From positions 496,001 to 560,000 of the forward strand of contig NZ_VDGT01000001.1 in the NCBI RefSeq assembly GCF_006335015.1: a stretch of DNA of 64,000 bases. The letters run 5' to 3'. The stretch comes from Streptomyces sedi (GTDB taxonomy: Bacteria; Actinomycetota; Actinomycetes; Streptomycetales; Streptomycetaceae). Positions 1 to 8,438 of this stretch are shown piece after piece. Each line of letters begins with the position of its first letter. The first letter of the stretch is position 1. Under the pieces are notes generated by a model. It was not told where the DNA came from, did no database searches, and worked only from the letters and a program-made list of their open reading frames with translations. Made by a program: the position numbers and the translations under genes.

Positions 1-166
1 CGACGGGTTAAGAGAAGCCGCCCGAGGATCGTCTGTCCCTTAACCGTGCCGAACGTGCCGCCGCGATGAGATGGAGGCACGACGAACACGGCGGGGACGC
101 CGAGTTCGGGAGACACCCGTCAGACAGCCGCGTCCGACAGACGCGCCAACGCAACAGGGAGCACTC

Positions 167-463
167 ATGCGCAAGTTCCGAGTCGTGGGCATCATCGCCT
201 CGTCCGTCGCCGCCCTCGGCCTGACCGCCCTCGCCGTCACCTCCGCCAACGCCTCCGACAGCGACGCCGGGGAGAAGAGCGGCACCCCGTCCTCCGGCCA
301 GACCGAGTCCGGCCCCACCCAGCCCGGCGAGGGCGACATCGACCTCGGCCCCGGCGTCAGCGTGGAGAAGAACGAGGACGGCTCGATCGACCTCACCCAG
401 CTCACCCAGGAAGAGGTCGAAGAGGCGGACGGCTGGGAGCCGGTCACCCCTCCGGCCGAGTAA
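167..463 (+). CDS. Small exported acidic protein, unknown function
   Basis: Encodes 98 residues. Residues 1-30 form a signal peptide (basic MRKFRVV, hydrophobic core, cleavage around SANAS). The mature part is short, acidic and low in complexity (Gly, Ser, Pro, Glu), with an acidic stretch near EEVEEADGW. No cysteines, no domain recognised. I chose the ATG at 167 because upstream in-frame codons encode an Arg-rich non-signal stretch; an AACAGGGAGCA ribosome site precedes it. It stands alone between short intergenic regions. Probably secreted; function unknown. Confidence 0.7.
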   Translation: MRKFRVVGIIASSVAALGLTALAVTSANASDSDAGEKSGTPSSGQTESGPTQPGEGDIDLGPGVSVEKNEDGSIDLTQLTQEEVEEADGWEPVTPPAE

Positions 464-627
464 TCCCCCGCGCTCGGCAGGGAGCCCGCGTGGTCCGCGC
501 GCGCGAGCGGACGACGCGGGCCTGCCGTTCCACCGGCCAACCGGCCAAGTCGTCAGCGGGTCACGTGCAGCCGGGGCGCGCCTCGCGCTCCGCGCGGATA
601 CCCGTTGTTCCCGTTCACCCGCCTCCG

Positions 628-1227
628 CTACCGGCCCTGCATCGCGTCGAGCGCGACCGCGAGGGCGACGACCAGGCGGCGGTCGAGGCGGGGTTCGTGG
701 ATCTCCACCAGATAGCGGTCGCGCACGGTGCGCTTCCGGCTGACGGAGAGGGCGAGGGTGCCCTCCAGGTGGAAGTCGAAGTGGTAGGCCCAGATGGGCA
801 GGTCGTCGACGACGGGGATGAACCGCGCGACGCGCCGCGCGACCGCGACCTTCTTGTTCCGCTCGGAACCGGTCATGGTGGGCAGCCCCGGCTGGTCCAG
901 ATGCCAGGTGGAACGTGTCAGCGACTTCTTGAAGTCCTTGCTGAACGTGCCGACGACCGTCTCCCCGTCCGCGCCGGTCACGTCGTAGGTGCCGCCGAGG
1001 TCCACCACCTGACGGTGCGCGAAGCCGCCGAAGACGCGGGAACGTTCCGTGTCGTGCCAGAACGTGACACGTTCCTTCAGCGCGAGTCGCTTCTGCTGGG
1101 CGAACGCGATGAGTTCACCCTGGCCGCCGCCCGGTGCCTCCTCGGATATCTCGTACTGGTTCACCGCGAGCCGCACCCGCTGGGCGAGGATCATGCGGTT
1201 GACCGCCTGAAGTCGGTCGCTCTCCAT
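628..1227 (-). CDS. LURP-one-related (tubby/scramblase-fold) protein
   Basis: A 199-residue protein resembling the LURP-one-related family, which has a tubby-like beta-barrel fold related to phospholipid scramblases. Typical features are the early RMILAQRVRLAVNQYEI stretch, repeated beta-hairpin strands, an internal helix, and the late HFDFHLEG and RDRYLVEI strands. No signal peptide. The start at 1227 is fixed by AGGAGA eight bases upstream; longer in-frame versions lack a ribosome site. Bacterial members have no established biochemical role, so function stays open. Confidence 0.75.
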   Translation of the reverse strand: MESDRLQAVNRMILAQRVRLAVNQYEISEEAPGGGQGELIAFAQQKRLALKERVTFWHDTERSRVFGGFAHRQVVDLGGTYDVTGADGETVVGTFSKDFKKSLTRSTWHLDQPGLPTMTGSERNKKVAVARRVARFIPVVDDLPIWAYHFDFHLEGTLALSVSRKRTVRDRYLVEIHEPRLDRRLVVALAVALDAMQGR

Positions 1228-1275
1228 GGCCGTCTCCTGATCGTGTGGCCCGCGCTGGTGGTGGGGCCGGGACAA

Positions 1276-1364
1276 CGAAGCGTACGGAACGGGCCTGTCC
1301 CGGACGCACCCGCCGTTCCGTCATCCACTCGGTCGTCCGGTCGGTCGTGCACTCAGCCGTGCAC
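1276..1364. repeat. Short imperfect direct repeats between genes
   Basis: The gap between the LURP-like gene and the 3' end of the nucleotidyltransferase gene contains repeated GTGCACTCAGCCG and TCCGGTCGGTCGT words (about 1328-1384, running into the end of the next gene). They read like slippage-type repeats. No coding capacity or hairpin terminator is evident. Confidence 0.4.
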
Positions 1365-2705
1365 TCAGCCGTCCGGTCGGTCGTCCTGCTCCTCGCCCAG
1401 GTCGCTCAGGGTGAAGCGCAGGAGGTGCGGCCGGGACCTGAGCCACGACCAGCGCTCGTCGGCGGCGAGCACGGTCTCCATCGTCTCCCGCACCGAGGGC
1501 GCCTCCGCCCCCGCGAGCTCGCGCAGGATCACCACCGCGGCGGTCAGGCCGGACGGGCCCTCCACGGCCAGTTCGCCGAGGGCGGCGGCCCGTTCGCGCG
1601 GGTCGCGGGCCCGCGCTTCGTCGATCAGCGGCGCCAGCCAGCGTGCCCAGCGCCGGTGCGGGGTGTCGCCCGGGCGGTCGGCCTCGGCCAGCAGCGGGGC
1701 GACGACGCGGCGCAGCCGGGGCTCGTAGTCGGCGGTGCGGGCCGCCAACTCCGGGTACTCGCGCTCGAAGTGCTCCCACTCGACGCCCATGTCCCCGAGC
1801 CAGGAGATCCACCAGTCGCCCGGCGGCGTCAGACGTTCCCCCTCCGTGCTCGGGACGGCCAGAAACGCGGCGCGGACCAGGTCGAAGTCGGGCGGGGTGT
1901 CCTCGGCGAGAAGCAGCGCGTCGTAGATGTCCTTGCCCTGGACGTGCATGTCGGACACCACCCACAGCAGCTTCCAGGCCAGCGACAGCCCGGGCGAGAC
2001 GCCGAGGACCAGCGCGCCGGGGCCCTCGCCCAGCGGGCGCGACCGGACGGGCTCGGGCGGTTCGGGTAGCGGTTCGTTGAAGACCAGGTCGAGTTGGACG
2101 GTGCCGCCCGGGGTGCCGGGCGCGGTCCAGGGCAGCACCATGCGCCGGCCGGGCACCCGGTCGTAGGTCCAGATGTCCTCGACGGCCGCGCCGGCGGCGT
2201 CGATCGCCACCCCGGCGTGCGCGCCGGCGTGCGCGCGGGCCGCGGCCTCGGCGTCGCGCGCGAGGTCGGTGAGCAGCCCCGAGGTCTCGGGGCCGTCCAT
2301 CGCCCACTCGGCGGGAGTGACGACGAAGTCGAGGTCGCCGGGGTCACGCGCCGCCTCGCCGAACCAGCCCGCGAGCAACGCGCTGCCGCGCAGCACCAGA
2401 TGGTCCGCCCACCGGCCGCCGGCGACGCCGGCCAGCACCAGGTCGAGCGCGGTGCGCCGGGCGAGGTGCCAGGCGTCGCGGGCGGCCGGGTCGTCGAACA
2501 CGGGCTCGCCGGCCCGGAAGGCGCCGGGGAAGTGCTTGAGCGCGGGGTCGAAGATCTCGGGCCGCCGCAGCCCCTCGGGCGCCGGCAGCAGCGTGGCGGG
2601 AAACCGGCGCCGCCGGGGCGTCTCGTCGACGGGCGTGCGCGGGGGCGGGGCGGCGGCTGCCCCTGGCTGGCCCACGGGCTCGGAGTCGCGCTCGGGCTGG
2701 TTCAC
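1365..2705 (-). CDS. AbiEii/AbiGii-family nucleotidyltransferase (toxin-like)
   Basis: A 446-residue protein whose middle part carries the polymerase-beta-like nucleotidyltransferase signature of the AbiEii (DUF1814) family: LRGSALLAGWF followed by DPGDLDFVV (motif hGS...DhDh, residues about 95-125), and the family's C-terminal helix motif around KDIYDALLL. AbiEii proteins are toxins of type IV toxin-antitoxin/abortive-infection systems that transfer nucleotides to RNA. It is longer than stand-alone AbiEii and has about 140 extra C-terminal residues. Its GTG start at 2705 overlaps the preceding gene's TGA (GTGA), so the two are translationally coupled. The partner does not look like AbiEi, so the toxin role is inference. 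Confidence 0.72.
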   Translation of the reverse strand: MNQPERDSEPVGQPGAAAAPPPRTPVDETPRRRRFPATLLPAPEGLRRPEIFDPALKHFPGAFRAGEPVFDDPAARDAWHLARRTALDLVLAGVAGGRWADHLVLRGSALLAGWFGEAARDPGDLDFVVTPAEWAMDGPETSGLLTDLARDAEAAARAHAGAHAGVAIDAAGAAVEDIWTYDRVPGRRMVLPWTAPGTPGGTVQLDLVFNEPLPEPPEPVRSRPLGEGPGALVLGVSPGLSLAWKLLWVVSDMHVQGKDIYDALLLAEDTPPDFDLVRAAFLAVPSTEGERLTPPGDWWISWLGDMGVEWEHFEREYPELAARTADYEPRLRRVVAPLLAEADRPGDTPHRRWARWLAPLIDEARARDPRERAAALGELAVEGPSGLTAAVVILRELAGAEAPSVRETMETVLAADERWSWLRSRPHLLRFTLSDLGEEQDDRPDG

Positions 2706-3457
2706 GGTGTGGTCGTCCCCTCGGTAACGGTGCTTCCCTCTTGCGCCTCTCGTGTCCCTCGCGCTTCTCGCGTCCCTCGCACGTCCGGTGCGGCGGCGGC
2801 CGTGAGCCAGCCGTCGTCCAGGGCGAGGTTGCTGTCGTGCGCGACGTACTCCCGTTCGACCTCGACGACCCGGTGCGGAACGGACGCCACCGCGAGCGCG
2901 TCCAGCAGCGCGGCCAGCCGGCGGGCGGCGCTGGAGGAGCCGACGCCGGCGCAACGCTGCGTGACGAACCGTTCCTCCGCGCCGTCGGCCCGGACCCGGC
3001 GGGCGTTCCGCGACAGGTGCGCGCCGTGGGCGACGGCGAGGCGTTCGAGCGAGGGCCGGTCGTGGTCGGGGGCCAGCAGCAGCTTCACATGGTGCTCGAA
3101 GTAGCGGTCCCGGTGGTCGGACCCGGCCGCCGCGTCGTGGGTGGGGACGCCGTGGGCCCAGGGGGTGGTCTCGATCTTGACGCGGGTCAACGGATAACCG
3201 TCGTTGGCCAGTTGGGCCGCGACGCCGGCGACCTCACGACCGGCCCCGGCGAGCGGGCCGAGGCCGCTCAGGTTGACCATCGGCTGGGAGGGCGTCGCGC
3301 CCCGCGCCAGCACGATATGAACGAAGCCGTGTCCGTGGCGTTCCGCCCAGGCGGCCAGCGCCTCCACCCCCGAGGGTGGGCAGCCGACCGTCAGATGGGC
3401 CTCCCACTCCCCCCGGATCGCCGGCAGCCCGCCGGCCAGGTCCCGCGTTCCCTCCAT
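2702..3457 (-). CDS. Hypothetical protein coupled to the AbiEii-like gene
   Basis: A 251-residue soluble protein, first gene of a two-gene operon. I do not recognise a family. Visible features: EAHLTV near the N-terminus and EHHVKLLL near residue 120, superficially like two His-x-x motifs of 2H-type enzymes but without the second Ser/Thr, then a C-terminal alpha/beta region ending in a degenerate GTRE repeat tail (residues about 228-243) that corresponds to short DNA repeats near 2745-2785. The ribosome site is weak. It occupies the position of an antitoxin for the downstream nucleotidyltransferase but has no AbiEi-like N-terminal winged helix that I can see. Confidence 0.6.
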   Translation of the reverse strand: MEGTRDLAGGLPAIRGEWEAHLTVGCPPSGVEALAAWAERHGHGFVHIVLARGATPSQPMVNLSGLGPLAGAGREVAGVAAQLANDGYPLTRVKIETTPWAHGVPTHDAAAGSDHRDRYFEHHVKLLLAPDHDRPSLERLAVAHGAHLSRNARRVRADGAEERFVTQRCAGVGSSSAARRLAALLDALAVASVPHRVVEVEREYVAHDSNLALDDGWLTAAAAPDVRGTREARGTREAQEGSTVTEGTTTP

Positions 3458-3644
3458 CGGCCCACCCTGCCAGAGGGGCGGCGGGTTCGGCCAACGGGTT
3501 CACGGACCGGGACGGCCACCGCGCCGGCCCGCACTCCGGTGACCCTCGCGCGGCGCCCGGCGGGTTCCGTTGGTGGGGAGGGGGCGGGCGCGCAGAGTGG
3601 GGTGTCAGCCGTCCGGCGCGCCCACCGAGGGAGAAGACCGCCCT

Positions 3645-5144
3645 ATGAACGATGCCCACTCATCCTCAGCCTCCCGCACGGCCGTGCGCGACCCGCGGGT
3701 GCTGGTGATCTTCGGCGCGACGGGCGATCTGGCCCGGCGCAACCTCTTCCCCGGGCTCTTCCGGCTCTTCCGCGCCGGGCTGCTCCCGGACGACCTGCGG
3801 ATCATCGGCTCGGGCCGGCGCGCGCGGGGCGACCTCCAGCACTTCCGCGACCATCTGGGCGAGGGGGCGCGCGAGTTCGCGAGCGAGGTCTTCGACGCGC
3901 GGCGGTGGGCCGAGTTCGCCGCCCGGATCGACTTCGTCGCCGCCACGACCGAGGACGGCTCCCAGCTGGCCGAGGCCCTGCGGCGCGCCCGCGAGGAGGC
4001 GGGGGAACGCGCCCACCCGCTGCTCTATCTCTCCGTTCCGCCGTCCATCGCCGAGGAGATGGTGCGGATGGTCGGGCGGACCGGGATGGCCGACGGGGCG
4101 TCGCTGATCATGGAGAAGCCGTTCGGTACCGACCTGGCCAGCGCCCGCCGACTCGACGCCACCATCGCCGAGTTCGTGCCGGAGGAACGCGTCTTCCGCA
4201 TCGACCACTTCCTCGGCCTGGAGGCGGTGCGGACGCTGCTCGCCCTGCGGTTCGGGAACGGGATCTTCGAGTCCTTCTGGAACCGGGACCATGTCGCCTC
4301 CGTGGTGATCGACGTGCCGGAGGCGCTGGGCCTTGAGGGGCGCGCCGCGTTCATGGAGTCGACGGGGACGTTCCGCGACATGGTCAGCACCCATCTCTGC
4401 CAGATGCTGGGGGTGGCCGCCATCGAGCCGCCGGCCAGGCTGGACGCGGAGGGGCTTCGCGCCCGACGGCTCGCGCTCTTCCGGTCGTTGCGGCCGTTGG
4501 ACCCGGCGGAGACGGTCTTCGGCCAGTTCGACGGCTACCGGGACGAGGAGGGGGTCGCCGACGACTCGACGGTGGAGACCTTTGTCGCGCTGCGCGCCTG
4601 GGTGGACAACTGGCGGTGGCGGGGCGTCCCGTTCCTGCTCCGCACGGGCAAGGCGATGGGCAGTTCGGAGCGGCTGCTGACCGTGCGGTTCCGCGAGGCG
4701 CCGCTGGCCCTCTTCGCCGGCGGACGCGGCGGACGCGGCGAACGTTCGAGCGAGGGGCGCGGCGCGCGCCCGGATGACCTGCCGGACGAGCTGCCGGACG
4801 AGCTGTCGCTGGAGCTGAGCGACCGGCCGCTGCTGCGGCTGCGGCTCGGCGCCAAGCGCCCCGGCGCCGAACTCCGTGTCGCACGCGGTGATCTGACGTT
4901 CCGTCCGGACATCGCGTTCCCCGACGACGAGCCGCTGGAGGCGTACGAGAAGCTGCTGCTCGACGCGTTGAGCGGGGACCAGACGCTCTTCACTGGCGCC
5001 GCCGAGATCGAGCGGCTGTGGGAGGTGTGCCAGCCGGTGCTCGACGACCCGCCCGGGCCGTTGCCCTACGCGCGCGGCTCGTGGGGCCCCCGCGCGGCGC
5101 TCGACCTGGCGGCGCCGGACGGTTGGGCGGTGCGGGACGCGTGA
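3645..5144 (+). CDS. zwf: Glucose-6-phosphate dehydrogenase
   Basis: A 499-residue NADP-linked glucose-6-phosphate dehydrogenase, first step of the oxidative pentose phosphate pathway. The dinucleotide-binding GATGDLARR is at residues 24-32, EKPFG at 157-161 and the active-site segment RIDHFLG at 185-191, including the catalytic His188. Two oddities: the signature lysine after DHxLG is a leucine (L192), and residues 358-391 form a low-complexity insertion with GGR and DELPDELS repeats. GAGGGAG precedes the ATG at 3645. The gene overlaps the downstream GH15 gene by GTGA. It could be a divergent paralogue rather than the housekeeping enzyme. Confidence 0.88.
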   Translation: MNDAHSSSASRTAVRDPRVLVIFGATGDLARRNLFPGLFRLFRAGLLPDDLRIIGSGRRARGDLQHFRDHLGEGAREFASEVFDARRWAEFAARIDFVAATTEDGSQLAEALRRAREEAGERAHPLLYLSVPPSIAEEMVRMVGRTGMADGASLIMEKPFGTDLASARRLDATIAEFVPEERVFRIDHFLGLEAVRTLLALRFGNGIFESFWNRDHVASVVIDVPEALGLEGRAAFMESTGTFRDMVSTHLCQMLGVAAIEPPARLDAEGLRARRLALFRSLRPLDPAETVFGQFDGYRDEEGVADDSTVETFVALRAWVDNWRWRGVPFLLRTGKAMGSSERLLTVRFREAPLALFAGGRGGRGERSSEGRGARPDDLPDELPDELSLELSDRPLLRLRLGAKRPGAELRVARGDLTFRPDIAFPDDEPLEAYEKLLLDALSGDQTLFTGAAEIERLWEVCQPVLDDPPGPLPYARGSWGPRAALDLAAPDGWAVRDA

Positions 5145-7042
5145 ACCGCCTCGACCCGCCCTATCTCCCGATCGCCGAACACGGCCTCATCGGCGACCTG
5201 CGCACCGCGGCCCTCGTCGGCACGGACGGCAGGATCGACTGGTTCTGCGCCCCGCGCTTCGACTCCCCCAGCGTCTTCGGCGCCCTGCTCGACCCGGAGC
5301 GCGGCGGCCACTGGCTGGTCAGACCGGGATGCGAGGTGGCCAGCCGGCAGCAGTTCTACTTCCCCGACACCAACATCCTCATCACCAGGATGCTCACCGA
5401 GGACGGCATGGTCGAGGTCCAGGACTTCATGCCGGTGCTGCGGGAGCACGACCCCGACCACCGGCAGCGACTGGTCCGCCGGGTGGTCAACGTGCGGGGC
5501 ACGACCCGGATGCGGGTCGAGGTCGCGCCCCGTTTCGACTACGGGCGCGGCACCCACCGGGCCGAACCCCGGGCCGGCGGCGTGCTGTTCACCGGGGACG
5601 GGCTGACGCTCTCGCTGCTGGCCGACGTGCCGCTCACCGTCGAGGACGGGGACGCGGTGGCCGGGTTCCCGCTGGCCGAGGGCGAGACGGCGCTCTTCGT
5701 CCTGGACACGGCGGGTGGCGGGGAGCCGTCCGGTGTCGACGCGGAGGAGGCGGAACGGCTCTTCACCGCGACCGTGGCGTTCTGGCGACGCTGGATCGGC
5801 CAGTCCGTCTACTCGGGGCGATGGCGGGAGACGGTCAACCGTTCCGCGCTGACCCTCAAGCTGCTCACCCACGAGCCGTCCGGCGCGCTGATCGCTGCCC
5901 CCACGCTGGGGCTGCCGGAGCGGATCGGCGGCGAGCGCAACTGGGACTACCGGCACGTGTGGATCAGGGACGCGGCGTTCTCGCTCTACGCGCTGCTGCG
6001 GCTCGGCTTCACCAACGAGGCGGAGGCGTTCATCAACTGGCTGACGGACAACCTCGGCACCACGGCCGAGGCGCCCGACGGCGTCGGACCGCTGCGCGTG
6101 ATGTACAGCATCGACGGCGAACCGAGCCTGCCGGAGGAGGAGCTGAGCCATCTCGCCGGCTACTGCGGCACCCGCCCGGTGCGCACCGGGAACGGCGCCT
6201 CGCACCAGCTCCAGCTCGACATCTACGGCGAACTCGTCGACAGCGTCTACCTGTTCAACAAGTACGGCACCGGCATCTCGCACGACAGCTGGGTGGGGCT
6301 CCGCGACAAGCTGGAGTGGCTGCTGGAGAACTGGGACCGCCCCGACGAGGGCATCTGGGAGACCCGCGCCGGCCGGCAGGAACACACCTACTCGCGGCTG
6401 ATGTGCTGGGTCGCGGTGGAACGCATGATCAGAATGGCCCGCCAACGGGGCCTGCCGGGCGACCTGACGCGCTGGATGGCGGAGCGGGACCGGATCTACG
6501 CGCAGATCATGGACCGGGGCTGGGACCCCGAGGCCGGGGCGTTCACCCAGCGGCTCCGTGCGGCGGACGCGGGCGGCGCACCTCGGCCCACCGGGGAGGA
6601 ACGGGGGCACACCGGGGGCGAACCGCCGCGCACCGGGGGCGAACGGCCGGTGCTGGACGCCTCGTTGCTGCTGATGCCGATGGTGAAGCTGATCTCGCCC
6701 ACGGACCCGCGTTTCCTTTCCACCCTGGACGCCATCACCGAACACCTGGTCGCCGACACCCTGGTCTTCCGCTACGACCCGAGCCTGACGCCGGACGGCC
6801 TCGGCGGCACCGAGGGCACGTTCTCGCTCTGCTCCTTCTGGTGGGTGGAGGCGCTGACCAGGGCGGGCCGCGTCGAACAGGCGCGGCTGGGGCTGGAGAA
6901 GATGTTCACCTACGCCAACCACGTCGGGCAGTACGCCGAGCAGATCAGCCTGACGGGCGAGCATCTGGGGAACTTCCCGCAGGCGTTCACCCATCTCGCG
7001 CTGATCAGCGCGGCGGTCAACCTGGACCGGGCGATGGGCTGA
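5141..7042 (+). CDS. Glycoside hydrolase family 15 protein (glucoamylase/trehalase-like)
   Basis: A 633-residue cytoplasmic GH15 protein. The N-terminal beta-sandwich starts with PIAEHGLIGDLRTAALVG and RIDWFCAPRFDSPSVF; the (alpha/alpha)6 barrel shows NWDYRHVWIRDA, HLAGYCG, LDIYGELVDS and EGTFSLCSFWWVEAL, the pattern of bacterial GH15 enzymes that include trehalases. There is no signal peptide. The GTG start at 5141 overlaps zwf. A short EERGHTGGEPPRTGGERP repeat interrupts residues about 485-505. Pairing with zwf suggests trehalose or glucan breakdown feeding glucose 6-phosphate into the pentose phosphate pathway; substrate is not provable here. Confidence 0.85.
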   Translation: MNRLDPPYLPIAEHGLIGDLRTAALVGTDGRIDWFCAPRFDSPSVFGALLDPERGGHWLVRPGCEVASRQQFYFPDTNILITRMLTEDGMVEVQDFMPVLREHDPDHRQRLVRRVVNVRGTTRMRVEVAPRFDYGRGTHRAEPRAGGVLFTGDGLTLSLLADVPLTVEDGDAVAGFPLAEGETALFVLDTAGGGEPSGVDAEEAERLFTATVAFWRRWIGQSVYSGRWRETVNRSALTLKLLTHEPSGALIAAPTLGLPERIGGERNWDYRHVWIRDAAFSLYALLRLGFTNEAEAFINWLTDNLGTTAEAPDGVGPLRVMYSIDGEPSLPEEELSHLAGYCGTRPVRTGNGASHQLQLDIYGELVDSVYLFNKYGTGISHDSWVGLRDKLEWLLENWDRPDEGIWETRAGRQEHTYSRLMCWVAVERMIRMARQRGLPGDLTRWMAERDRIYAQIMDRGWDPEAGAFTQRLRAADAGGAPRPTGEERGHTGGEPPRTGGERPVLDASLLLMPMVKLISPTDPRFLSTLDAITEHLVADTLVFRYDPSLTPDGLGGTEGTFSLCSFWWVEALTRAGRVEQARLGLEKMFTYANHVGQYAEQISLTGEHLGNFPQAFTHLALISAAVNLDRAMG

Positions 7043-7076
7043 GCGCGGCCCTCACGCTGGGGCTGCCGGAGCGCCG

Positions 7077-7215
7077 GCGTCACGGCTGTGTACGGGAGAT
7101 GACCGCGCTGGGAGGATGGCGTGTTGACGGCTTCGACGTCATGCCCGTGTGTCCGTGTGCCCGCAAGTCCCCATGCCGGTATGCCCGTACGCCCGTACGC
7201 CCGTCTGTCCGCGTC
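7077..7215. repeat. Low-complexity CCGT-rich leader
   Basis: The region between the GH15 gene and the S1-fold gene contains GCCCGTACGCCCGTACGCCCG-like iterations (about 7141-7213, words of GCCCGT(AC/GT)). It could be a slippage-prone 5' leader of the next gene. No small gene is supported. Confidence 0.35.
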
Positions 7216-7237
7216 TTTCGTGCCTCCGGGAGGACCC

Positions 7238-8020
7238 GTGAGTACCGCACGTTCCCTGTTCCGCCTCCGCCTTCGCGCCGGCGTGCGCCCCGCGACAGCC
7301 GCGCCCCGCCCACCGGTCCGCGCCTGGGCGGCGCTGGTCGCCCTCGTCTGCCTGCTGGCGTTCCCGACGGGCGCGGCGGCGGCCCAGACCGCCGGAGCGC
7401 CGGCCGGGGTGCCGCCGCACGCACAGCCGGTGGGGGCGCCGACCGACGCCGTTCCGCTGGTGGCCGGCGGTGACACCGTCTATTCGGACGCCGGCGTTTC
7501 CTGCACGGTCGTGGTCAACCTCGCCATCGGCGACGACCGTTTCGGACTGCTCCCCGGCACCTGCACCGACGGCTTCCCGCACTGGTACGCGGACCCGGGG
7601 CTGACGGTGCCGATCGGGCCCACCACCAGCGGCGTGTTCCCCACCCACGGGCTCTTCGCCTACGAGAACCCGGCCGTCCCCGTCGAGCGGACCCCCAACT
7701 GCGGCGGCGCGCCCCTCACCTCGGCCGGCAACCCGACCGTCGGCCAGACCGTCACCCGCGGCGGCACCACCACCGGCTGCCACAGCGGAACGGTCACCGC
7801 CCTTAACGTCACGATCAACTTCGGTGGCGGCGTGGTCGTTACGGGACTGATCCAGACCAACCTCTGTATGGAACCGGGCGACCGCAACGGCCCGCTCACC
7901 TCGGGCACCACACTGCTCGGCATCCCCGTCGGCGGCAGCGGCAACTGCTCCAGCGGCGGCACCACCTACTACCAGCCGGTGCCCCAGGTGCTCGCCCAGT
8001 ACGGCGCGAGCCTCGTGTGA
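7238..8020 (+). CDS. Secreted streptogrisin-fold (S1) protein lacking the catalytic triad
   Basis: A 260-residue exported protein. Residues 1-50 are a signal peptide with Tat/Sec-like basic region and AAAAQ cleavage. The body follows streptogrisins: paired cysteines, GTVTALNVTINFGGGVVVTGLI and the nearly perfect GGSGNCSSGGTTYYQPV end. However, the His-Cys site reads GTC (Thr108 where His is expected), the region of NDY reads FPTHGLFAY, and GDSGGP reads GDRNGP (Arg216 for Ser). All three catalytic residues are therefore gone, and the long protease propeptide is missing. GTG at 7238 has GGGAGGA five bases upstream. Likely a non-catalytic binding protein or inhibitor-trap. Confidence 0.85.
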   Translation: MSTARSLFRLRLRAGVRPATAAPRPPVRAWAALVALVCLLAFPTGAAAAQTAGAPAGVPPHAQPVGAPTDAVPLVAGGDTVYSDAGVSCTVVVNLAIGDDRFGLLPGTCTDGFPHWYADPGLTVPIGPTTSGVFPTHGLFAYENPAVPVERTPNCGGAPLTSAGNPTVGQTVTRGGTTTGCHSGTVTALNVTINFGGGVVVTGLIQTNLCMEPGDRNGPLTSGTTLLGIPVGGSGNCSSGGTTYYQPVPQVLAQYGASLV

Positions 8021-8035
8021 ACGCGCGGGAGCCGG

Positions 8036-8266
8036 TCAGTACTCCTCGCCGTCCCGCACCTCCTGGAGGTACGCGTTGGCCGAGGCGCCCTCGTCCACCA
8101 GGTCGGGAGCCAGATCGAGCGAGGCGAGCCACGAGGCGCCGCGCCCCTCGGCCGGCTCCCAACGCTCGGCGATGACGCGCTGCTTGTCCTCGGGCTGGCC
8201 CTCCATCCACCGCCGGTTCTCGGGGCTGAGCTGCCGCAGGAAGTGGGCGAGCGGATCAACGGACAT
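8036..8266 (-). CDS. Small hypothetical protein
   Basis: A 76-residue soluble acidic protein (MSVDPLAHFLRQLSPENRRW...). It has a strong AGGAGGGACC ribosome site before the ATG and uses codons like its neighbours, so it is probably real. No motif recognised; a helical N-terminal half (HFLRQLSPENRRWMEGQ) is predicted by eye. Convergent with the S1-fold gene, 15 bases apart. Confidence 0.65.
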   Translation of the reverse strand: MSVDPLAHFLRQLSPENRRWMEGQPEDKQRVIAERWEPAEGRGASWLASLDLAPDLVDEGASANAYLQEVRDGEEY

Positions 8267-8327
8267 GGCCGGTCCCTCCTGACTCCGACCCGCGCGGGCC
8301 GGCTACTGGGCGAGCCACCAGCGTGGC

Positions 8328-8361
8328 CGAACGGCACGGCCCGCGCGGGCCGTGCCGTTCG
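8328..8361. promoter_or_regulatory. Perfect 34-bp palindrome in a divergent intergenic region
   Basis: The half-site CGAACGGCACGGCCCGC is followed immediately by its exact reverse complement. It lies between two divergently transcribed genes (start codons at 8266 and 8439), so it is not positioned to terminate either. It could be an operator for a dimeric regulator, a cruciform, or a relic of a terminator. Confidence 0.6.
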
Positions 8362-8438
8362 GCGCCGGCCGATTCTCACCCGGCCGGCGGCACCGTTAAC
8401 CGATGGCCCCGACACCCGGTCCGCGTCAGGCTGAAGCC

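Noticed and set aside
1245..2307. Long open frames opposite the AbiEii-like gene
   Set aside because: They are antisense shadows produced by the high GC content; their predicted products are Arg/Pro/Ala-rich without motifs, and the opposite-strand gene has a recognisable domain and codon bias.
7141..7213. CCGT-rich repeats considered as a CRISPR-like array
   Set aside because: Units are short, abutting and without spacers, so it is simple sequence, not a CRISPR array. I found no CRISPR, tRNA or rRNA in the window.
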